Below are positions 56,003 through 64,000 of a DNA stretch of 64,000 bases, one piece after another. The stretch lies in NCBI RefSeq assembly GCF_900188025.1, contig NZ_FZNO01000016.1, positions 61,538 through 125,537 of the forward strand, written 5' to 3'. How positions within the stretch are numbered: the first letter of the stretch is position 1; every line of letters begins with the position of its first letter. Under the pieces are notes generated by a model. That model searched no databases and had not been told where the DNA came from. It worked only from the letters and a program-made list of their open reading frames with translations. The DNA is from Blastococcus mobilis. GTDB lineage: Bacteria; Actinomycetota; Actinomycetes; Mycobacteriales; Geodermatophilaceae. A program made the translations under genes and the position numbers.

Positions 56003-56665
56003 CTAGAGCTGCGACGGAGGAACCGGCGCCCCGGTCAGCGGTGGCGAGGGCGGCGGCTGCCTTCGCTGGGCGAGGCGCGCCAGCAACGCGCCCCAGCGAC
56101 TGGGCGAGTCCCCCGGCGCCAGGCTGCGCAGCCGGAGATCTCCCAGGACCGCCCTCGCGTGGACGACGACGAGCGGCGTGCCGGCCAGTCGCTGCACGGG
56201 CGCCAGCTCGACCTTCCGGTCGCCGAGCACCGTCCGACCCTGCAGCTCGGCGTCCACCCCCTCGGCCACGATCACGTCGATGTCGCCGAAGACGGTGCTG
56301 AGGTACAGGTCGACGCGATCAGCGCCGGTGCGCACGCCGCGCAGGTCGATCCGGATGTCGCCGAACACCGTGCCCACGCGCCGGGGCGGCGTCGAACGGC
56401 TGGTCAGGGTGATGTCGCCGAAGACGCTGGTCATCTCCTCCGGCGTGCGCGTGCCGACGATCTCGACCGGTGGCGGGGCGTTCGGGGGCAGGTCGGAAAC
56501 CAGGAGGTCCAGCTCGGCGCGGGTCACCGCGGCGTAGGCGGCCTCGGCCCGCTGGCCGAACTCGTCAAGGTCGATACGCCCCTCGCCCAGGGCCGTCTGC
56601 AGCCGGGAGAGCACCGCCTCCCGGTCCGCGTCGGAGGCACGCACGGCCGGTGGGTCGTCGGGCAC
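56003..56665 (-). CDS. DUF1707 SHOCT-like protein with LiaF-like C-terminus
   Basis: A 220-residue protein. The DUF1707 domain (RASDADREAVLSRLQTALGEGRIDLDEFGQRAEAAYAAVTRAELDLLVSDLP) is followed by a beta-helical stretch with repeated VFGDI units (TSVFGDITL, GTVFGDIRI, STVFGDIDV, RTVLGDRKV), as in LiaF/DUF1707 proteins. It is cytoplasmic without membrane segments. GTG 56665 is preceded by TACCGT at eight bases, a leaderless layout. It may be an envelope-stress-type protein by analogy; unproven. Confidence 0.85.
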   Translation of the reverse strand: MPDDPPAVRASDADREAVLSRLQTALGEGRIDLDEFGQRAEAAYAAVTRAELDLLVSDLPPNAPPPVEIVGTRTPEEMTSVFGDITLTSRSTPPRRVGTVFGDIRIDLRGVRTGADRVDLYLSTVFGDIDVIVAEGVDAELQGRTVLGDRKVELAPVQRLAGTPLVVVHARAVLGDLRLRSLAPGDSPSRWGALLARLAQRRQPPPSPPLTGAPVPPSQL

Positions 56666-56673
56666 AGCTCCGG

Positions 56674-56679
56674 ACGGTA
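56674..56679 (-). promoter_or_regulatory. -10 element of the DUF1707 gene, leaderless arrangement
   Basis: Minus-strand TACCGT ends eight bases before GTG 56665. Confidence 0.5.
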
Positions 56680-56763
56680 GTGGAACGCACAGCCGACCGG
56701 GGGGCTCGCTGGATCGCGGAACGGCCCCGCACCGTGGCGGCTGCCGGGCCGCTCGGCGTCCGG

Positions 56764-57489
56764 TCAGTCCGCCGGGAAGGCGTCCGTGCAGTAGACGGTC
56801 GTCACGTCCTGGATCGGCTGGCGGCCGGCGCACGTTCCGCCGTACCTCTCGTAGTCGGAGCCGGGCTCCGACTTCCGGAACAGGGTGTCGCACGCCTCCA
56901 TGTCGCCGTCGTAGCAATCCCGCGCGTACCGGTCCATCACGGGGTCGTCGCCCAGACCGTCGGGGTCCGCCGTGGGCGGAGGGATGGCCGCGGTCTCGCT
57001 CGTGCTCGACGAGGGGGCGGAGCCGCCCCCGGCGTCCTGGAGGACCAGCCACACGCCGGCCCCGATGGCGGCCAGCACCACCACGCTCGCCACCACCAGG
57101 GCGATGAGGGTGTTCCTGTTCTTCGGCGGCTGTCCACCGGGCGGACCGAGCGGAGCCCACTGCTGGCCCGGCTGCCCGTACTGACCGTAGGGCTGCTGCC
57201 CGACCGGTCCGGGGGGACCGTAGGGCTGCTGCCCGACCGGCCCGGGGGGACCGTACGGCGGCTGCCCGACCGGCCCGGGGGGACCGTAGGGCGGCTGCCC
57301 GTACTGACCGGGCTGCTGACCGTAGGGCGGCTGGGGGAACTGGCGGGTCTGGTCGCGCTGTCCGGCTGCCCGGGGACCCATCCGCTCGGTGGGCTCGTCG
57401 TCGGGGCCCGTCGGGCCCCGCCCCGGGGACCCCGGCCGCTCGCTCCCCGGCCCGGCGCCGCCCTGCTGCGGATGCGGCGGCTTCGTCAT
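56764..57489 (-). CDS. Proline-rich single-pass membrane protein with four-Cys outer domain (paralog 1)
   Basis: A 241-residue protein. Residues 1-125 are Pro/Gly/Gln/Tyr-rich with three tandem copies of an 11-residue unit like QPPYGPPGPVG. One membrane helix follows (LIALVVASVVVLAAIGAGVWLVL), then about 85 outside residues containing the module DPVMDRYARDCYDGDMEACDTLFRKS and YERYGGTCAGRQ. The same module ends the neighbour at 57615, so the two are paralogs. Function unknown; no ribosome-site ambiguity. Confidence 0.75.
   Translation of the reverse strand: MTKPPHPQQGGAGPGSERPGSPGRGPTGPDDEPTERMGPRAAGQRDQTRQFPQPPYGQQPGQYGQPPYGPPGPVGQPPYGPPGPVGQQPYGPPGPVGQQPYGQYGQPGQQWAPLGPPGGQPPKNRNTLIALVVASVVVLAAIGAGVWLVLQDAGGGSAPSSSTSETAAIPPPTADPDGLGDDPVMDRYARDCYDGDMEACDTLFRKSEPGSDYERYGGTCAGRQPIQDVTTVYCTDAFPAD
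57188..57286 (-). repeat. Three tandem 33-bp repeats within a coding sequence
   Basis: Three near-identical 33-bp units (57188-57220, 57221-57253, 57254-57286) encode the 11-residue Pro/Gly-rich repeats of the membrane protein. They differ at only a few bases, so they are young and could vary in number between strains. Confidence 0.85.
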
Positions 57490-57614
57490 GGCGGCGCTCC
57501 TCGTGGAGGACGGCTTCCGGCGCGTCGGATGCTAGGCGTCGGGGTTCCCCCGCCTCCACCGGCCGGAACCCGCCACGACCGGACCGCCCCGGAGACCTGA
57601 CGGCCCGGTCGGCG

Positions 57615-58322
<708 letters not shown>

Positions 58323-58478
58323 CGGGCTCCTCGGATCGGGTGCGTGCGGCCGGCAAGGTCCCGCCGCCGCCCGCGTCATCGGCTCCTCGGGCCCGGACCG
58401 GAACCGCGCGGTCCACCCATTGGTGTCTAGGGTCCCTCCTGGAGCACTGTCACCATCCATCACACACGGGAGCGCAAC

Positions 58479-59897
58479 GTGGCCCCACAGCAGGACGGCA
58501 CCGGTCAGGACGCCACCGAGTACCGCACCGAGCACGACTCCATGGGGGAGGTCCGCGTCCCGGCCTGGGCGAAGTGGCGGGCCCAGACCCAGCGCGCCGT
58601 CGAGAACTTCCCCATCTCCGGCACACCGATCGAGCGGGAGCTCATCGGCGCCCTGGCGGCCATCAAGGGCGCGGCCGCCACGGTCAACGCCGACCTCGGC
58701 GTGCTGGACGGCGAGATCGCGACTGCCATCACCGAGGCCGCGGGGAGCGTGGCACGGGGCGAGTGGGACCAGCACTTCCCCATCGACGTCTTCCAGACCG
58801 GCTCGGGCACGTCGAGCAACATGAACACCAACGAGGTCATCGCCAGCCTCGCCACCGAGGCGCTCGGCAAGCCGGTGCACCCCAACGACCACGTGAACGC
58901 CTCGCAGTCGTCCAACGACGTCTTCCCCTCCGCGATCCACATCGCGGCCACCCGCGCGATCGTCGTCACCCTCATCCCGGCGCTGCGGCACCTGGAGGCC
59001 TCGCTGGAGCGCAAGGCCGAGGAGTTCGCCGAGGTGGTCAAGAGCGGACGCACGCACCTGATGGACGCCACCCCGGTGACCCTCGGCCAGGAGTTCGGCG
59101 GCTACGCAGCGGCGATCCGCTACGGCGTGGAGCGACTGGAGGCGTCCCTCCCCCGCATCGGCGAGCTGCCCCTGGGCGGTACAGCTGTGGGCACCGGTAT
59201 CAACACCCCGCCCGGGTTCGCCGCCGCGATCATCGAGAAGCTGGCCGCCGACATGGACCTGCCGCTGTCGGAGGCCCGCAACCACTTCGAGGCGCAGAGT
59301 TCCCGCGACGCCCTGGTGGAGGCCTCGGGCCAGCTCAAGACCATCGCCGTGGGCCTGGTGAAGATCGCCAACGACCTGCGCTGGATGGGCTCGGGCCCGC
59401 GAACGGGGCTCGGCGAGATCTTCCTGCCCGACCTCCAGCCGGGCAGCTCGATCATGCCGGGCAAGGTCAATCCGGTCATCCCGGAGGCGGCGATCCAGGT
59501 GGCCGCCCAGGTCATCGGCAACGACGCCGCGGTCACCTTCGCGGGGACGACCGGCAACTTCGAGCTGAACGTCACCCTGCCGCTGATGGCCCGCAACGTG
59601 CTCGAGTCGATCCGGCTCCTGGCCAACGTGAGCCGCATCCTGGCCGACCGCACGGTCGACGGCACCACCGCCAACGTCGACCGGTGCCGCGAGCTGGCCG
59701 AGTCCTCGCCGTCGATCGTGACGCCGCTGAACAAGTACATCGGCTACGAGGAGGCCGCGGTCGTGGCCAAGCAGTCGCTCAAGGAGCAGAAGACGATCCG
59801 CCAGGTCGTCGTGGAGCGCGGGTACGTCGAGCAGGGCAAGCTCACCGAGCAGCAGCTCGACGAGGCGCTCGATGTCCTCTCCATGACCCACCCCTGA
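58479..59897 (+). CDS. fumC: Class II fumarate hydratase (fumarase C)
   Basis: A 472-residue TCA-cycle enzyme converting fumarate to malate. The family signature is [16 protein letters not shown], and substrate-site segments [28 protein letters not shown] and [17 protein letters not shown] are intact. GTG 58479 has GGGAG five to six bases upstream. A TAGGGT about 50 bases upstream may be the -10. The gene ends in a strong terminator, followed by citrate synthase. Confidence 0.95.
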   Translation: MAPQQDGTGQDATEYRTEHDSMGEVRVPAWAKWRAQTQRAVENFPISGTPIERELIGALAAIKGAAATVNADLGVLDGEIATAITEAAGSVARGEWDQHFPIDVFQTGSGTSSNMNTNEVIASLATEALGKPVHPNDHVNASQSSNDVFPSAIHIAATRAIVVTLIPALRHLEASLERKAEEFAEVVKSGRTHLMDATPVTLGQEFGGYAAAIRYGVERLEASLPRIGELPLGGTAVGTGINTPPGFAAAIIEKLAADMDLPLSEARNHFEAQSSRDALVEASGQLKTIAVGLVKIANDLRWMGSGPRTGLGEIFLPDLQPGSSIMPGKVNPVIPEAAIQVAAQVIGNDAAVTFAGTTGNFELNVTLPLMARNVLESIRLLANVSRILADRTVDGTTANVDRCRELAESSPSIVTPLNKYIGYEEAAVVAKQSLKEQKTIRQVVVERGYVEQGKLTEQQLDEALDVLSMTHP

Positions 59898-59904
59898 CGT
59901 CAGC

Positions 59905-59943
59905 AGAGGGTGGGGAGCGAGAAAACCTCGCTCCTCACCCTCT
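59905..59943 (+). terminator. Strong terminator of fumC
   Basis: AGAGGGTGGGGAGCGAG and CTCGCTCCTCACCCTCT pair over 17 bp with one mismatch around the loop AAAAC, eight bases after the stop codon. A T-rich TCT follows. Confidence 0.85.
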
Positions 59944-59983
59944 TCTCGCGCCGGTCCGGGCAGCATCGAGGACCGACGAGCAG

Positions 59984-59989
59984 TAGCGT
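59984..59989 (+). promoter_or_regulatory. -10 element of citrate synthase, leaderless arrangement
   Basis: TAGCGT ends eight bases before GTG 59998, the same box and spacing as for the IclR regulator gene. Confidence 0.55.
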
Positions 59990-59997
59990 CGTCCTTC

Positions 59998-61287
<1,290 letters not shown>

Positions 61288-61430
61288 TGCGGCTCGCCTG
61301 ACGCACGCACGATTGGGCCGGGCAGCCCTCCCACCGGGAGGCGCTGCCCGGCCCGCTGTGTGCCCGGAGCCGCCGCCTACGGTGAGTGCGCCCCGCACCC
61401 TTCGAGGAACGGATCCCTGGAGGACCGCCC

Positions 61431-61622
61431 ATGGCCGAACCGCCCGGCGACGACCTCCTGGTCGTACCCCCGATCCCTCTCGCGAGCGGTCAGCTGGTGG
61501 AGTCGGAGGACGACGGGCCGCCCGTCCGCATCACCAAGGTCGAGGTCGTGGTCTCCACCGAGGACGGCGGCGAGCTCCGCATCCCCCTGACGCACCGGCA
61601 CGGTGCCTGGTGGGCCCCCTGA
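61431..61622 (+). CDS. Small hypothetical protein
   Basis: A 63-residue soluble protein with alternating beta-like strands: DDLLVVPPIPLASGQLV, PPVRITKVEVVVSTEDGGELRI and a Trp-Trp ending HGAWWAP. I do not recognise it. CTGGAGGACCGCCC before the ATG gives a good ribosome binding site. TACGGT about 48 bases upstream may be a -10. It could belong to the citrate synthase locus or stand alone. Confidence 0.6.
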   Translation: MAEPPGDDLLVVPPIPLASGQLVESEDDGPPVRITKVEVVVSTEDGGELRIPLTHRHGAWWAP

Positions 61623-61665
61623 CAGCTCCCCCGTACGGGTCACCCGAGCGGCCTCGGCGGGAGGT

Positions 61666-61689
61666 TCACCCTCACCCGGAGGGGTGAAG
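61666..61689 (+). promoter_or_regulatory. Hairpin in the leader of the cell-wall hydrolase-like gene
   Basis: TTCACCC and GGGTGAA pair over 7 bp, 123 bases before GTG 61812. It may terminate the small gene upstream or be part of a leader; many actinobacterial NlpC/P60 and rpf genes have c-di-AMP riboswitches, but I cannot find that consensus here. Confidence 0.35.
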
Positions 61690-61811
61690 GTCCCCGGCGC
61701 GGGTTCTCAAGCACGTCTCCCGGCACGTCGACACGAATTCGGAACGCTTCCGCCGCATCCGCAGCAGGAGGCACCGACGTCGCGACGACGAGACCGCTGG
61801 GGGACGCTGCA

Positions 61812-63830
61812 GTGCCTGCACCACGCGCGTCCTCCACGCGTTCCGGCACCTCGACCCGGCCGGTCCTCAGCGCCCGTGAGGCCCAGGCGCTGCGCGAGGC
61901 CCTGGCCCTGCGCGAGGCCCTGGCCGGCGGTCAGCCCCTCACGGCGGCGCAGGCCGCGGCGCTGCGCACCGCGACCGCCGCCGCCGACCGGGCCGCTCCG
62001 GGCGCGACCCGGACGACTGCGCGCCCGCCGGCGCGCCGCTCCAGCCCCGGACGCCCCGCCGCCAAGCGCCCCGCCGCCAAGCGCCCTGCCGCCGAGCGCC
62101 CTGTCACGAAGGGGAGGGCGTCCACCGACCGGAAGCTCGGCCGCCCCGCGGGCCGGACCGGCTCGCGTTGGTCGACACGCTTGGGCGTGGTGGCGCTGAG
62201 CACCCTGCTGCTGCCCGCGGTCGCGGCCCTGGTGCTGCCGGGTGCCGACGAGACCGGACCGGGCGACGGCCCGCTCGACACCACGGCCCTCGCGCTGACG
62301 GCGCAGAGCTCGCTGCTCGAGGACGCCGGGCGGTACCGGCTGCTCCAGCAGGAGGTCCACCGCCGGAAGGCCGAGCTGCAGCAGGCTCGCGACGCGGAGC
62401 AGGCCGCCCTGGCGCAGGTCCTGGCGCGGCAGGAGGTGGTCGGCAGTGCGGCCGCCGAGATGTACCGGGCGACTCCTCAGCAGCGTCACCCCCTGCTGTC
62501 GCTCAGCGTCCACGACGCCGGCGTCACCTCCGACGCTCTCCACCGGCAGTCGCTGGCCGACCGGACGGAGGTCGCCCTGACCGGGGACATCGTGCGGGCG
62601 CAGCGCAGCTCCCTCACCCTCTCCGTCGCCACCGACCGCGTGGCGCTCGCCGAGGCCGCCGTCAGGGCGGCCGACCGGCGCGCCGAGGCCGTCCTGGCCG
62701 GCGTGCGGTCGAAGGTCGACGACCTGACGCCCGAGATCACCTCCGCCCTCGCCGGCCTGGCCACCATCCCGGTCGCCGGGCCGCAGCAGGAGCGCAACCA
62801 GCAGGCGATGCTGCGCTGGCAGCAGTACCTCGGTCAGCTGGGCGCGGCCGGGATCGAACTTCCGTCGGCGTCCGCGCTGGCCGATCCCACCGACCTGCCG
62901 GCGGGCTTCTCCCCTGCCCTCGATGCGGCCGGGCAGCCGATCCCGGGTGTCGCGTGGGCCGTCGTCGGCACCAGCCCCGTCACGGTGCTGTCCGCCGAGA
63001 CCGTCGCCGCGGTGAGCAACGCACTCTCCCAGCTCGGCAAACCCTTCGTCCCGGGCACCACCGGTCCCGACACCTACGACTGCGGTGGCTTCACCGCGTC
63101 GTCCTGGCTGTTCGCCGGATACGCCGTCCCGGCCACTCCGCAGGACCAGTGGGCCTCCGGCACGGCCGTGCCGCTCGCCGACCTGCAGATCGGTGACCTG
63201 GTCCACTCGCCGGGCGGTCAGGACGTCGGCATCTACCTCGGCGACGGCGACGTCATCGGCGCCTCGGCCGGCACCTACCAGGTGTCCGTCCGCTCCGTGG
63301 CGGCCGGCTCCTCGGCCACCCGCGTGACCCTGCCGGCGCCGGCTCTGGCCAACGCGCCGCTGCCGGTGGCCGAGGCCGGCGCGTGCGGCGCGGCCCTGGC
63401 AGCGCCCGGTGAGCGCACCGGGGCGTGGGGCGGATGGGCCAACGGCCAGATCCCGGCCGAGACCCTGTGCCGGCTGGGCGTCCACCGGCACGCCCTGCGC
63501 TGCGATGCCGCGGCCTCCTACGGTCAGCTGAACGTGGCGTACACGGCGGCCTTCGGCACCCCGCTGTGCATCACCGACTCCTACCGCTCCCTCAGCGGCC
63601 AGGTCTCGGCCTTCCGCCGGAAGCCGGCACTGGCCGCGGTTCCGGGCACCTCCAACCACGGCTGGGCCCTGGCGGTCGACCTGTGCGGTGGCATCAACAT
63701 CGCCGGATCGACGCAGTGGACCTGGATGACGGCCAACGCCGGCCGGTTCGGGTTCGTCCAGCCGGACTGGGCTTCCCCGGGCGGCGAGAAACCCGAGCCG
63801 TGGCACTGGGAGTACGGCTACATCTCCTGA
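61812..63830 (+). CDS. Membrane-anchored NlpC/P60-like plus VanY (M15) D-Ala-D-Ala carboxypeptidase
   Basis: A 672-residue protein. A 120-residue cytoplasmic N-terminus (with repeated REALALREALAGG and KRPAAKRPAAERP) precedes a membrane helix at about 123-144. A coiled coil (160-350) leads to an NlpC/P60-like domain: Cys424 in YDCGGFTASS is present, but the usual catalytic His of HVGIY is Asp471 (DVGIYLG). The C-terminal M15 peptidase is complete: His616 and Asp623 in NHGWALAVD, Glu662 and His665 in EPWHW. It likely trims peptidoglycan stems. GTG 61812 follows GGGGGA by nine bases. The NlpC/P60 domain is probably inactive or altered. Confidence 0.88.
   Translation: MPAPRASSTRSGTSTRPVLSAREAQALREALALREALAGGQPLTAAQAAALRTATAAADRAAPGATRTTARPPARRSSPGRPAAKRPAAKRPAAERPVTKGRASTDRKLGRPAGRTGSRWSTRLGVVALSTLLLPAVAALVLPGADETGPGDGPLDTTALALTAQSSLLEDAGRYRLLQQEVHRRKAELQQARDAEQAALAQVLARQEVVGSAAAEMYRATPQQRHPLLSLSVHDAGVTSDALHRQSLADRTEVALTGDIVRAQRSSLTLSVATDRVALAEAAVRAADRRAEAVLAGVRSKVDDLTPEITSALAGLATIPVAGPQQERNQQAMLRWQQYLGQLGAAGIELPSASALADPTDLPAGFSPALDAAGQPIPGVAWAVVGTSPVTVLSAETVAAVSNALSQLGKPFVPGTTGPDTYDCGGFTASSWLFAGYAVPATPQDQWASGTAVPLADLQIGDLVHSPGGQDVGIYLGDGDVIGASAGTYQVSVRSVAAGSSATRVTLPAPALANAPLPVAEAGACGAALAAPGERTGAWGGWANGQIPAETLCRLGVHRHALRCDAAASYGQLNVAYTAAFGTPLCITDSYRSLSGQVSAFRRKPALAAVPGTSNHGWALAVDLCGGINIAGSTQWTWMTANAGRFGFVQPDWASPGGEKPEPWHWEYGYIS
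61890..61925 (+). repeat. Tandem 18-bp duplication in the coding sequence
   Basis: CTGCGCGAGGCCCTGGCC occurs twice in a row, encoding LREALA-LREALA in the cytoplasmic N-terminus of the hydrolase-like protein. Confidence 0.8.
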
Positions 63831-64000
63831 TTCGGCCCCGTCCCGGGCCCCGCCCTGAGCCTGCGAAGGTCCACGGCCCCGTCCAGAGGCACGCAGCGAC
63901 GTCTGAGAACGTGTCTCGGAACTGACGCGGTGCTGCGGCGTGGCGGCGGGGTGATGTGACGAGCTCCTGGTAGGGCGGTGGTTCCTACACCGTCCAGCCC
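63831..64000. other. Window end: intergenic with a second dispersed-repeat motif
   Basis: CGCCCTGAGCCTGCGAAGGTCC (63851-63872) matches 18 of 22 bases of 8271-8292, a motif (reverse complement CTTCGCAGGCTCAGGGCG) familiar from high-GC actinobacteria. The last 90 bases show no gene; they might be the edge of a mobile element beyond the window, but nothing proves it. Confidence 0.35.

Noticed and set aside
57188..57286. CRISPR-like spaced repeats
   Set aside because: The 33-bp units are contiguous, lack unique spacers, and encode protein repeats in frame.
61623..61811. c-di-AMP (ydaO) riboswitch before the cell-wall hydrolase-like gene
   Set aside because: Only a simple 7-bp hairpin is visible; the conserved riboswitch segments are not recognisable by eye.
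63908..64000. Insertion-sequence end at the window edge
   Set aside because: No transposase frame or identifiable terminal inverted repeat can be seen in the bases available.

Overview
The window is a GC-rich (about 70% or more) actinobacterial chromosome segment with dense, mostly single-copy housekeeping genes, frequent GTG starts, many 1-4 base stop/start overlaps and several apparently leaderless promoters. The gene order ispH / lipid-droplet-associated protein / xseA / xseB / DUF4245 / glpX / fumarase matches a block I know from mycobacteria. Together with a 13E12-type (DUF222-HNH) endonuclease gene, two kinds of succinate dehydrogenase and a mycothiol-type DinB protein, it points to an actinobacterium such as a member of the Geodermatophilaceae (Blastococcus, Geodermatophilus, Modestobacter). 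That placement is an inference; there is no rRNA gene here to confirm it. I see no tRNA, rRNA, CRISPR array, complete insertion sequence or prophage.

Layout. 1-1.6 kb: end of a ferredoxin sulfite/nitrite reductase, a zinc-ribbon protein and APS reductase cysH (sulfate assimilation), then a pterin dehydratase. 1.7-8.9 kb: a Tat-exported PhoX phosphatase with a PhoP-box-like promoter, a HipA-like kinase/DUF3037 pair, a formate/nitrite-type channel, and a sulfite-oxidase-like molybdoenzyme with its flavin reductase. 9.1-12.6 kb: sdhCAB of one succinate dehydrogenase, closed by a perfect hairpin terminator. 12.7-17.2 kb: secreted and miscellaneous enzymes and a deletion-scarred thioesterase gene. 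17.5-21.2 kb: a second, Sdh1-type succinate dehydrogenase operon led by a small coupled gene. 21.6-28.2 kb: a glycerol regulon (glpD, IclR regulator, two glycerol kinases and a glycerol facilitator) with a shared 17-bp operator candidate. 28.2-36.6 kb: less conserved genes, including a frameshifted PilZ gene, a YwqK remnant and a truncated LacI regulator abutting a sugar isomerase-like gene. 36.8-46 kb: rhodanese, a large LuxR-type ATPase regulator, ychF, the AmmeMemoRadiSam pair and a DUF222-HNH gene with an SOS-box-like site. 46.2-49.2 kb: TetR regulator and two alkylation-repair genes. 49.3-61.6 kb: rmuC, the mycobacterial-like block, fumarase and citrate synthase. 61.8-63.8 kb: a membrane-anchored NlpC/P60-plus-VanY cell-wall protein.

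How genes work together. Central carbon metabolism is strongly represented: two succinate dehydrogenases, fumarase, citrate synthase, fructose-1,6-bisphosphatase and glycerol catabolism feeding triose phosphates. The most striking non-coding observations are (i) a dispersed repeat found four times directly downstream of stop codons, always in the same orientation as the gene before it, and once apparently translated as the N-terminus of a reductase; (ii) operator candidates for PhoP, LexA, an IclR and a TetR regulator; (iii) a recurring TANNNT-(6-8 nt)-start-codon arrangement that indicates leaderless mRNAs. I found no single large undescribed system. The better candidates for new biology are the small gene coupled to the Sdh1 operon, the HipA-like/DUF3037 pair, the repeat family, and the NlpC/P60 domain that has lost its catalytic histidine.
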